Shown piece after piece: positions 47,778-53,819 of a DNA stretch of 64,000 bases. The notes beneath the pieces were generated by a model. It did no database searches, was not told the DNA's origin, and saw nothing but the letters and a program-made list of their open reading frames with translations. Position numbers and translations under genes: made by a program. The stretch spans positions 186,001-250,000 of the forward strand of contig NZ_CP129884.1 in assembly GCF_030490285.1 (NCBI RefSeq), read 5' to 3'. The stretch is from Methylomonas montana. GTDB taxonomy: Bacteria > Pseudomonadota > Gammaproteobacteria > Methylococcales > Methylomonadaceae. Numbering within the stretch: the first letter of the stretch is position 1; each line of letters starts with the position of its first letter.

Positions 47778-48098
47778 ATGCAAGTCAATTTACTTTTAGC
47801 CGACCCTTGCCCTCTTCAGTTCGCTGAAATCGAGCCCTTGAGGTCGTCACTGAAAAGCCTACGCGAGAAATTTGAAACCATTTTGGCCTCCGAAGGGTTT
47901 TCCGTATCTGATCTCTCGCTCGCCACTCTTTGTTTCACGCCTGACCCAGGCAAGGATGATTACTGCACCGTCTGCCATGCGACCCTCCAAAGCAAAGATC
48001 AAGAGCCTGTGGAGTACATCGTGAACTATCTTGGGCAAACACTATCTGCCCAACCCGTCCCTGAGCTAGTACGTTATGTTGCAGGGAGAATCGCATGA
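47778..48098 (+). CDS. Cassette gene: 106-residue protein of unknown function
   Basis: Starts MQVNLLLADPCPLQFAEIEP just after the GTTAGCT core and ends AGRIA. A helical N-terminal half is followed by DDYCTVCHATLQSKDQEP. No known family. Its TGA overlaps the ATG of the next gene (ATGA), so it is the first gene of a two-gene cassette. Confidence 0.6.
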   Translation: MQVNLLLADPCPLQFAEIEPLRSSLKSLREKFETILASEGFSVSDLSLATLCFTPDPGKDDYCTVCHATLQSKDQEPVEYIVNYLGQTLSAQPVPELVRYVAGRIA

Positions 48099-48412
48099 GC
48101 CTTGAAATGCAGGTCTTTGCACCGTCGGCAGACGATTCGCTAATCCCCCGATGGGTTGAACGTCTCAACGGCCTGGGAATGCGCTGCGAAATTCACCCCA
48201 CATTTTCATTCCAGACCCACACGGGGTTTCTTCCATTCAAAGTGGAAATCGAGAAGCCGCATCACAAGGAGCTTCTTGGAAGATCATTCCTCACAGGCTT
48301 TGAGTTCTACATGCGGGAATTCGACCTTGCTCAGGAACTCGATGCAGTTCGTCCCAAACCAACTTTCTTCGACAGGCTCAAAGGCAAGAAAGCAGAGCCG
48401 CTCTTCTTCTGA
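48095..48412 (+). CDS. Cassette gene: 105-residue protein of unknown function
   Basis: A small protein beginning MSLEMQVFAPSADDSLIPRW with GFLPFKVEIEKPHHKELLGR and a basic C terminus (FFDRLKGKKAEPLFF). Coupled by ATGA to the gene before. The stop is two bases before the left end of the IS element, so a changed C terminus cannot be excluded. No family recognised; the pairing with the upstream gene suggests a two-component function such as toxin-immunity, but this is only inference. Confidence 0.6.
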   Translation: MSLEMQVFAPSADDSLIPRWVERLNGLGMRCEIHPTFSFQTHTGFLPFKVEIEKPHHKELLGRSFLTGFEFYMREFDLAQELDAVRPKPTFFDRLKGKKAEPLFF

Positions 48413-48414
48413 AA

Positions 48415-48444
48415 TGGTTTAATGAAACCGGACACTTCTAAAGG
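48415..48444 (+). repeat. IS3 element left terminal repeat
   Basis: TGGTTTAATGAAACCGGACA and ten further bases pair with the reverse complement of 49650-49679. The strongest block is AAACCGGACAC. Confidence 0.8.
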
Positions 48445-48473
48445 CAGATTTTATACTGTCAGTGGAGGTGACC

Positions 48474-48788
48474 ATGAAAAACGAGAATAAACACAACCGT
48501 CCTAAATACAGTTTGGAATTTAGGCAAGATGCTGCCAAGCTGGTTCTGGAAAAAGGTTACAGTCAACAGCAGGCTGCGGATCATCTGGGCGTATCGCTAA
48601 GCGCAATGGGACGCTGGGTTCGTGCGGAACGCAAGCCCTCTGTCATGGGTTCGGTAACGAAAAAAATCAGCGTGACGTTGGGTGAGCATGACGAATTGAT
48701 TCGCTTGCGCAAGGAAAATGAACAGTTGCGGATGGAGCGCGAAATATTAAAAAAGGCGGCCGTCTTCTTTGCGAAAGAAACCGAATAA
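48474..48788 (+). CDS. IS3-family transposase OrfA
   Basis: A 104-residue protein starting MKNENKHNRPKYSLEFRQDA after a GGAGG box. It has the helix-turn-helix AADHLGVSLSAMGRWVRAER and a leucine-zipper-like tail (ENEQLRMEREILKKAA). The slippery heptamer AAAAAAG (48749-48755, read A AAA AAG) near the end allows a -1 shift into orfB, giving a fused transposase of about 393 residues. Confidence 0.9.
   Translation: MKNENKHNRPKYSLEFRQDAAKLVLEKGYSQQQAADHLGVSLSAMGRWVRAERKPSVMGSVTKKISVTLGEHDELIRLRKENEQLRMEREILKKAAVFFAKETE
48749..48755 (+). promoter_or_regulatory. -1 programmed frameshift site
   Basis: AAAAAAG in the frame TTA AAA AAG of orfA, the usual IS3-family slippery heptamer. A -1 shift continues KKGGRLLCERNRIKYGFIRE into orfB, matching the expected fused transposase linker. 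Confidence 0.8.
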
Positions 48789-48826
48789 AGTACGGGTTTA
48801 TTCGAGAGCAAGAGAAGACGTATCCA

Positions 48827-49654
48827 GTGACCGTGCTGTGTCGAGTGATGCAGGTGAGTACCAGCGCCTATTACGATTGGTTAAAAGCCCCGAAAGACAG
48901 CGATAAAGATCAACAAGATCGAAAAATCGCCGAAACAGCCAAGCAGATTTTTATCGACAATAAGCAGTGCTTTGGTTCGCGTCGCCTAGCCGATCGTTTG
49001 CAAAAACAGGGGATTACTGCCGGTCGCTTTAAAACGCGGCGGATCATGCGGGAGTTGAAGTTAAAAGTTCGCTACCCCAAACGATTTAAAGTGACCACGG
49101 ACAGCAACCACAATGAGGCCATATCACCCAATCGGCTGGACCGCCAATTCAAGGTCGCTCAGCCGAATCAAGTGTGGACGACGGATATTACCTATGTCTG
49201 GACGCTACAGGGCTGGCTTTATGTCGCGGTCGTGATCGATCTGTTCTCCCGGCAAGTGGTGGGCTGGGCGATTGACGACCACATACGAACTTCGCTCTGT
49301 GTCAACGCCTTACAAATGGCCTTCTGGCGTCGTAAACCGTCGCCTGGTCTGCTGCATCACTCGGATCGTGGTAGTCAGTATGCGAGTCGGGAATATCGCC
49401 AACATCTGGCCGTGATGCGCATGGAGCAAAGCATGAGCCGAAAAGGCAATTGCTGGGACAATTCGCCGACGGAACGCTTTTTCCGTAGCTTGAAGCATGA
49501 ACAGCTCAACTACGAAAAATTCAAAACCCAAGAGGCGGCAAAACTGAGCGTGATCGACTATTTGGCTTTTTACAACGGTCGTCGATCGCACTCAACATTG
49601 GGCTATCAATCCCCGATCGAATTCGAGCGGGAATTTTATAGAAACGCTGCCTGA
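48827..49654 (+). CDS. IS3-family transposase OrfB (DDE integrase domain)
   Basis: A 275-residue catalytic half, in the -1 frame of orfA and normally made as the fused protein. The N-terminal HTH_21-like part has CFGSRRLADRLQKQGI, followed by the rve core with the three catalytic acids in TTDITYV, HHSDRGSQY and NSPTERFFRSLK; the last two are about 35 residues apart. It also keeps the YNGRRSHSTLGYQSP tail. Intact. Confidence 0.92.
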   Translation: MTVLCRVMQVSTSAYYDWLKAPKDSDKDQQDRKIAETAKQIFIDNKQCFGSRRLADRLQKQGITAGRFKTRRIMRELKLKVRYPKRFKVTTDSNHNEAISPNRLDRQFKVAQPNQVWTTDITYVWTLQGWLYVAVVIDLFSRQVVGWAIDDHIRTSLCVNALQMAFWRRKPSPGLLHHSDRGSQYASREYRQHLAVMRMEQSMSRKGNCWDNSPTERFFRSLKHEQLNYEKFKTQEAAKLSVIDYLAFYNGRRSHSTLGYQSPIEFEREFYRNAA

Positions 49655-49679
49655 ACAGGTGTCCGGTTTTTGTTGACCA
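49650..49679 (-). repeat. IS3 element right terminal repeat
   Basis: Read on the minus strand it begins TGGTCAACAAAAACCGGACA. It shares AAACCGGACAC and the outer TGGT with the left end. Confidence 0.8.
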
Positions 49680-49750
49680 TTACATGAAGCATCTGTTCGC
49701 GCAAGACAGTTGAAGCTTCACGAGGTCGAGAAATGGTTGTGACCGTTGCA

Positions 49751-49837
49751 ACATAACATGGCGCTCAACCTCGCTCCCTTCGGTCGCTGGACGCTGCGCG
49801 ATAAAGCCGCGCAGCGCCGGTTAGCTCTACGTTAGGC
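49751..49837 (+). repeat. attC site 6
   Basis: R'' ACATAAC (49751-49757; one mismatch) and R' GTTAGGC (49831-49837), 87 bases. The centre and right arm are nearly identical to attC 1, 9 and 11. It is the first attC after the IS element and probably belonged to the interrupted cassette. Confidence 0.85.
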
Positions 49838-49850
49838 GCATAGGATCCCG

Positions 49851-50189
49851 ATGTACTCCGTAGCGATCAACGCAGGCACGAGCGACAGCGGAGCGGCGTA
49901 CTTCTTCGTCAAGTTGAACAGCCCGGATTGTGAGTTCAACGTGATGGTGTCGGAGCTCGAGCTTGAGCGGCTTCGCTCGGTCGGCGACGCACGTTGGCTC
50001 GCACGCCAATCCGTCGCCGCCGGCAAGTGTCTCGGCAGCTCCGCGTTCTGGTCCTGCCAAGATGGCCGCTTGACGGTGCTAGTTGGCCCTGACGACGAAG
50101 CGTGGGAGGTTTGCTTTTCGGCGCCTGAAGCGCTCGTCAATGAGCTTTTGCAGGAGATCGCACGTGCGCGAGCCAACTGGCCCCAATAG
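49851..50189 (+). CDS. Cassette gene: 112-residue protein of unknown function
   Basis: Starts MYSVAINAGTSDSGAAYFFV, has ELELERLRSVGDARWLARQS in the middle and ends ARANWPQ. Predominantly beta then helical. It starts 13 bases after attC 6. No family recognised. Confidence 0.65.
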   Translation: MYSVAINAGTSDSGAAYFFVKLNSPDCEFNVMVSELELERLRSVGDARWLARQSVAAGKCLGSSAFWSCQDGRLTVLVGPDDEAWEVCFSAPEALVNELLQEIARARANWPQ

Positions 50190-50204
50190 TTCCCGTGTGC
50201 CAGC

Positions 50205-50264
50205 GCCTAACAAGCAGTTGCAGCGGCCGCGCTGGACACGTGGCCGCTCACTTCCACGTTAGGG
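50205..50264 (+). repeat. attC site 7
   Basis: R'' GCCTAAC (50205-50211) and R' GTTAGGG (50258-50264), 60 bases, with the stem GCGGCCGCGCTGGACACGTG then GCCGC. Confidence 0.85.
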
Positions 50265-50266
50265 CA

Positions 50267-50563
50267 ATGGAAAAAGACGTACAACCGGACATTCGCCTCT
50301 GCGCGCAAAGAGCCCTTTGGGGCCGTGTGCCATGTTCATTGCGGGCGTTCTCTGTAGAGGTGGGCGCCACGGTGATTCATACTCGCAGCATTTTTGACGA
50401 AACGGCAACAGATGCAGATAAGGAGCTATTGAGTGAAGCTGGCGCGGAAATCATTGCGGACTTCGCTGCCCCCTTCAGAATTGAGGAAGAATTCCTGGTC
50501 ATCCCTAAAGGCCAGGAAATGTACCATCTCCCATCGCTCATTTTCTTGCACTATGAGCCCTAA
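50267..50563 (+). CDS. Cassette gene: 98-residue protein of unknown function
   Basis: Starts MEKDVQPDIRLCAQRALWGR at 50267, two bases after R' of attC 7; a longer frame beginning upstream of attC 7 is an artefact of crossing the site. The pattern FDETATDADKELLSEAGAEI and EEFLVIPKGQEMYHLPSLIF looks like a small alpha/beta protein. Its stop overlaps R'' of attC 8. No family recognised. Confidence 0.65.
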   Translation: MEKDVQPDIRLCAQRALWGRVPCSLRAFSVEVGATVIHTRSIFDETATDADKELLSEAGAEIIADFAAPFRIEEEFLVIPKGQEMYHLPSLIFLHYEP

Positions 50564-50644
50564 CCACGCCATGAACTCGGGCAGTGTGGAGCGGCGCGAA
50601 AAATATGCGCCGCTCCACACTGCCGGTTATGACTGCCGTTGGGC
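50558..50644 (+). repeat. attC site 8 with a perfect 17-bp stem
   Basis: R'' CCCTAAC (50558-50564) and R' GTTGGGC (50638-50644), 87 bases. GCAGTGTGGAGCGGCGC (50581-50597) and its exact reverse complement (50607-50623) form a 17-base perfect stem, longer and more regular than in the other sites. Confidence 0.85.
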
Positions 50645-50687
50645 AACAAGAGACCGCGAACGAAAACAAACGCAGAGGAAATGACGC

Positions 50688-51671
50688 GTGAAAGCAATCG
50701 TCTTTGAAACCTATGGGTCGACCGAGGTTCTTCGCATGAGGGACGTTGAGAAGCCGTTGCCCAAGGACAACGAAGTACTGGTAAGAGTCCATGCCGCATC
50801 CGTGAATGCTGCTGACTGGCGGATGCTGAGGGCCGATCCATTTCTGGTTCGCTTTTACGCGGGGCTCTTGAAGCCGACAAAATTCCAAACCCTCGGTGCG
50901 GACATCGCCGGGCGGGTTGAGGCGGTGGGCAAGAATGTCCACCAGTTTCAACCGGGAGATGAGGTGTTCGGGGATGTATTCGCAAGTGGCTTTGGCGGTT
51001 TTGCCGAATATAAATGCGCTCGCGAAAGTGAGTTGGTTTTGAAACCGGCCAACATTTCCTTTGAGGAGGCGGCAGCCGTGCCGTTGGCTGCACTCACCGC
51101 TTTGCATGGTCTGCGCGACAAGGGGCGGATACAGGCGGGGCAAAAGGTATTGATCAATGGCGCTTCCGGTGGTGTCGGCACGTTTGCGGTACAGCTTGCC
51201 AAGTATTTCGGGGCTGAAGTCACCGCCGTGTGTAGCACGGGAAAGATTGATTTGGCGCTCTCTCTCGGCGCCGACCATGTGATTGACTACACGCAGGAGG
51301 ATTTCACCAGAAGCAGACGGCAATACGACCTGATCCTTGCGGTGAACGGAAATCGCTCCATCTTCGATTACAGGGGAGCCCTCACCCCCAGTGGTGCGTA
51401 TGTGATGGCCGGGGGCAGCACGGGGCAGCTATTTCAAGCCCTGCTGCTGGGGCCTTGGATTTCCCTGATTGGGAAGCAGAAAATGGGAGCGCTGACCTCG
51501 ACGCCAAACCAGAAGGATTTGCTGTTCATGAAGGCACTTCTGGAATCCGGCAAGATAAAGCCCATTATCGATAGGCATTACCCGCTGAGCGAGGTATCCA
51601 AGGCGATCCGCTACGTTGAAGAAGGACATGCCAAGGGGAAAGTAGCAATAATTTTGGAGTGTAGTGAATGA
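50688..51671 (+). CDS. Cassette gene: medium-chain NAD(P)H-dependent oxidoreductase
   Basis: A 327-residue MDR-family protein of the quinone oxidoreductase/zeta-crystallin-like group. It has VLVRVHAASVNAADWRMLRA, LGADIAGRVEAVGKNVHQF, PGDEVFGDV, the Rossmann motif VLINGASGGVGTFAVQLAK and a C-terminal GKVAIIL. It lacks the structural-zinc cysteines of classical alcohol dehydrogenases. The start is a GTG with an AGAGGAAA box, so it carries its own ribosome site. It is the largest single-gene cassette here. The substrate is unknown. Confidence 0.88.
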   Translation: MKAIVFETYGSTEVLRMRDVEKPLPKDNEVLVRVHAASVNAADWRMLRADPFLVRFYAGLLKPTKFQTLGADIAGRVEAVGKNVHQFQPGDEVFGDVFASGFGGFAEYKCARESELVLKPANISFEEAAAVPLAALTALHGLRDKGRIQAGQKVLINGASGGVGTFAVQLAKYFGAEVTAVCSTGKIDLALSLGADHVIDYTQEDFTRSRRQYDLILAVNGNRSIFDYRGALTPSGAYVMAGGSTGQLFQALLLGPWISLIGKQKMGALTSTPNQKDLLFMKALLESGKIKPIIDRHYPLSEVSKAIRYVEEGHAKGKVAIILECSE

Positions 51672-51722
51672 ACCTGGGAGTGCTTGCTCACGCATGCAAC
51701 TATCTGAAACTCAAACGGCCTT

Positions 51723-51792
51723 GCCCAACCCGGCAGTCCACACGGACGCTGCGCGATAAATCCGCGCAGCGCCGGTTAGCTCTACGTTAGGG
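51723..51792 (+). repeat. attC site 9
   Basis: R'' GCCCAAC (51723-51729) and R' GTTAGGG (51786-51792), 70 bases. Centre nearly identical to attC 1 with one change (ATAAATCC for ATAAAGCC). Confidence 0.9.
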
Positions 51793-51811
51793 TTCTCACT
51801 CTTTGCTGCGT

Positions 51812-52234
51812 ATGTCTTTCAATCAATCTCTCGGTTTAGTGTCTTTGGTAGTGCGCGACTACGACGAAGCTCTGTCGTTCTTTGTCGGGAAGCTCGGTTT
51901 TACTCTGGTAGAAGATACTCCTGTGCCGGAGCAAAATAAAAGGTGGGTCGTCGTAAAACCGAGGGGTAGTCAAGGGGCTTGTCTTCTCTTGGCACAAGCG
52001 TCTACGCCGCGTCAAGCCGAGGATATCGGAAACCAAACAGGTGGCCGTGTCTTCTTGTTCCTATACACGGACAACTTCTGGCAAGACTATGAAAACTATA
52101 AAGGTAAGGGTGTCGAGTTCATTCGCTCCCCGGAAAACCAAGCTCATGGCATAGTTGCGGTATTCAAGGACTTATGCGGTAATTCATGGGATCTCATACA
52201 ACCCAACAACAACAACAGGAGTTGGCAACAGTGA
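51812..52234 (+). CDS. Cassette gene: VOC/glyoxalase-fold protein
   Basis: A 140-residue protein from the ATG at 51812 (an upstream TTG is in frame). LGLVSLVVRDYDEALSFFVG and the paired second half (VFLFLYTDNFWQDYENYKGK; VAVFKDLCGNSWDLIQP) are the two betaalphabetabetabeta units of the VOC fold. Such cassette proteins include antibiotic-resistance and detoxification enzymes, but no substrate can be assigned. The TGA overlaps a GTG of the next frame. Confidence 0.8.
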   Translation: MSFNQSLGLVSLVVRDYDEALSFFVGKLGFTLVEDTPVPEQNKRWVVVKPRGSQGACLLLAQASTPRQAEDIGNQTGGRVFLFLYTDNFWQDYENYKGKGVEFIRSPENQAHGIVAVFKDLCGNSWDLIQPNNNNRSWQQ

Positions 52235-52503
52235 ATCCTAACTCGGTAGTCGAAAGGGACGCCAATCAAGCGGCGGCTCTCCGGTTTTTCCGCCTCGCGC
52301 GGCGCTCCTCACTTACACGTTGTAGCCAATCGCAAATACGTTCATGGATAATCATCGCACTACAGCAAGACAGTTACCTGCACGCGCCTGAGGGTGTAGG
52401 TAGGTCGAAACTGGCCGCAAGCTCTGAGAAGCTCTTGGGTGTCCCAATGACTGATCGCAATTGGAGAACGGTATGCAAAGTCATGGAAATGGCAGGAAAG
52501 TGA
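52231..52503 (+). CDS. Possible ORF reading through attC 10
   Basis: A 90-residue frame starting at a GTG that overlaps the VOC stop (GTGA), with AGGAG nine bases upstream. It passes in frame through attC 10 and ends MEMAGK. Its C-terminal part (HAPEGVGRSKLAASSEKLLG; TDRNWRTVCKVMEM) looks protein-like, but no canonical start lies between attC 10 and that part. It may be real by read-through or a remnant. Confidence 0.35.
   Translation: MNPNSVVERDANQAAALRFFRLARRSSLTRCSQSQIRSWIIIALQQDSYLHAPEGVGRSKLAASSEKLLGVPMTDRNWRTVCKVMEMAGK
52236..52325 (+). repeat. attC site 10
   Basis: R'' TCCTAAC (52236-52242; R is T) and R' GTTGTAG (52319-52325; two mismatches), about 90 bases. A weaker, possibly decaying site. 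Confidence 0.6.
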
Positions 52504-52510
52504 GCGCGAC

Positions 52511-52579
52511 ACTAAACTCTGCGGTCAATCGGACGCTACGCGATAAAGCCGCGCAATGCCGGTTAGCTCTACGCTAGGC
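52511..52579 (+). repeat. attC site 11 with altered R' core
   Basis: R'' ACTAAAC (52511-52517) and R' GCTAGGC (52573-52579), 69 bases. The conserved GTT is GCT. The centre copies attC 1 with two changes in the stem. Confidence 0.7.
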
Positions 52580-52580
52580 C

Positions 52581-53003
52581 ATGCCTACATCGTTCGCCAT
52601 GGACGCTTCGGGTGCTTGGAAATACCTCGCCGCATGGTTCGTCATGCTGCTTGTTTCAATAGCAAATGGTGCCGCTCGCGACCTCAGCTATGGCAAATAC
52701 ATGAGTGAGCTTGCCGCGCATCAAGTGTCGACGGCGACCAGCGTTCTGTCGCTCGGGGCCGTTATCTGGGTATTCCTTCGCTTTTACCCGCCGTGTTCCG
52801 CTCGCCACGCCATTACCATTGGCCTGGCGTGGGCCGCACTTACCGTGGCATTTGAATTTCTCTTCTTCCATTTTATCGGCGGACACTCTTGGTCCGAATT
52901 GCTCGCGAATTACAACATTTTCGAGGGGCGAGTCTGGGTCGTTGTCCTACTCTGGGTTGCCGTTGCACCCTATGTTTTCTTTCGTTTCCGCTGCTTGGCC
53001 TAG
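52581..53003 (+). CDS. Cassette gene: small membrane protein of unknown function
   Basis: A 140-residue protein with about four hydrophobic helices (YLAAWFVMLLVSIANGAARD; ATSVLSLGAVIWVFLRF; GLAWAALTVAFEFLFFHFIG; VWVVVLLWVAVAPYVFF). ATG at 52581, immediately after R' of attC 11; a second ATG at 52599 is also possible. No family recognised. Confidence 0.65.
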   Translation: MPTSFAMDASGAWKYLAAWFVMLLVSIANGAARDLSYGKYMSELAAHQVSTATSVLSLGAVIWVFLRFYPPCSARHAITIGLAWAALTVAFEFLFFHFIGGHSWSELLANYNIFEGRVWVVVLLWVAVAPYVFFRFRCLA

Positions 53004-53071
53004 CCGTTCGGCCAATCGGACGCCCGGCAAGCTGCATTGGCCTGACTCTCAGCGCTGCGGTCGCCACATCT
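53004..53071 (+). repeat. Degenerate attC-like stretch
   Basis: GCCAATCGGACGCCCGGCAA resembles the left arm of attC 11 (GGTCAATCGGACGCTACGCG). The right core is missing. Likely a decayed attC that once separated the membrane gene from the next small ORF. Confidence 0.4.
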
Positions 53072-53275
53072 ATGCCTTCGCGAAAAACGAGCGGCAAATC
53101 GAATTGGGAGGTCGTTGACGATGAGTTACGGAGGCGTTACTTGCTCAAGTCGCGTGGCATTATTCAAGAGGGTGTCACTTGTATGCAGTCCGGTTGTCAA
53201 AAATCCGCACTCAAAGGCGTTGCCTTTAGCCTTGATCGCTTTTACACATGGGATGGCGAGAGTAATGTGCTCTAA
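53072..53275 (+). CDS. Small ORF at the end of the cassette array
   Basis: A 67-residue frame beginning MPSRKTSGKSNWEVVDDELR, with RRYLLKSRGIIQEGVTCMQS and a C-terminal YTWDGESNVL. Its TAA lies inside a CTCTAAT box that resembles a degenerate R'', as for other cassette genes, which supports it being a real cassette ORF. Unknown function. Confidence 0.45.
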   Translation: MPSRKTSGKSNWEVVDDELRRRYLLKSRGIIQEGVTCMQSGCQKSALKGVAFSLDRFYTWDGESNVL

Positions 53276-53299
53276 TATGGCGCTCGGCTTGCGTTAGGG
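53270..53299 (+). repeat. Truncated attC remnant at the array end
   Basis: CTCTAATATGGCGCTCGG joins directly to CTTGCGTTAGGG: the left arm resembles attC 5 and 6 (TAACATGGCGCTCAACC), but the middle of the site is gone, leaving only 30 bases. It marks the probable end of the array. Confidence 0.55.
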
Positions 53300-53305
53300 G
53301 GGCGA

Positions 53306-53725
53306 ATGTCGGAGACATTTGTATATCGGCTACTTGCCGATCTGGTGCTGTTGTTGCACGCGGCCTTGGTGGTGTTTGTGGTTGGCGGACTTGCGATAAT
53401 CGTCGCCGGCAACCTGCTGGCTTGGCGCTGGGTCAATGCTTTGTGGTTTAGATTGGCGCATCTTGGCGTAATCGCCATCGTGGTAGCGGAGTCCTGGTTC
53501 GGGTTGGTTTGCCCGCTCACGTCTCTGGAAATGTGGCTGCGGGCAAAGGCTAAAGGTGGTGCTTACGTCGGCAGCTTCGTTGCGCATTGGTTGCGGAGCG
53601 TTCTTTTCTATGAGGCGCCGGCATGGGTTTTTACTGTCGTCTACTCGCTATTCGGTTTGTTGGTCGTCGCCGCTTGGCGGTTGTTTCCGCCTCGGTTCGG
53701 GCGGAACCGCCATGAAGATTTCTGA
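53306..53725 (+). CDS. DUF2784 membrane protein
   Basis: A 139-residue protein with four hydrophobic helices. LLADLVLLLHAALVVFVVGG, WFRLAHLGVIAIVVAESWFG and VCPLTSLEMWLR are the DUF2784 pattern. Function unknown. It starts seven bases after the attC remnant but no attC follows its stop, so it is either a trapped last cassette or the first native gene beyond the array. Confidence 0.8.
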   Translation: MSETFVYRLLADLVLLLHAALVVFVVGGLAIIVAGNLLAWRWVNALWFRLAHLGVIAIVVAESWFGLVCPLTSLEMWLRAKAKGGAYVGSFVAHWLRSVLFYEAPAWVFTVVYSLFGLLVVAAWRLFPPRFGRNRHEDF

Positions 53726-53819
53726 ATCAATCCGTTGCGAGTTTCAGCAGCAAGGTGGCAATTTTGGCGCCAGCGGGTAACAATGGGGTTCGGTGAATAA
53801 TAAGAAAAAAGGGGGACGG

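Larger units (their letters stand above)
48415..49679 (+). mobile_element. IS3-family insertion sequence inside the cassette array
   Basis: A 1,265-base element with orfA, orfB and 30-base imperfect terminal repeats (21 of 30 matches; core AAACCGGACAC) starting TGG and ending CCA. The flanking bases are GAAA on the left and TTAC on the right, so no 3-4 base target duplication is visible. Both ORFs are intact and the frameshift site is canonical, so it may be mobile. Confidence 0.9.
43377..53299. mobile_element. Chromosomal integron with a cassette array of about 12 cassettes
   Basis: An integron integrase gene on the minus strand faces a GTTRRRY core (44489-44495). Beyond it lie eleven attC-like sites, each bounded by an RYYYAAC-like R'' and a GTTRRRY-like R' box, and small plus-strand genes between them. 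Most cassettes hold one ORF; two hold two. The last part (about 53003-53299) is degenerate. An IS3-family element (48415-49679) sits inside one cassette. Several attC copies are nearly identical, typical of sedentary chromosomal integrons. Confidence 0.93.

Noticed and set aside
48411-49683. A target-site duplication for the IS3 element
   Set aside because: The flanking four bases are GAAA and TTAC; no 3- or 4-base match was found for the TGG...CCA ends, and extending the ends by two bases (AATGG/CCATT) gives longer repeats but still no duplication.
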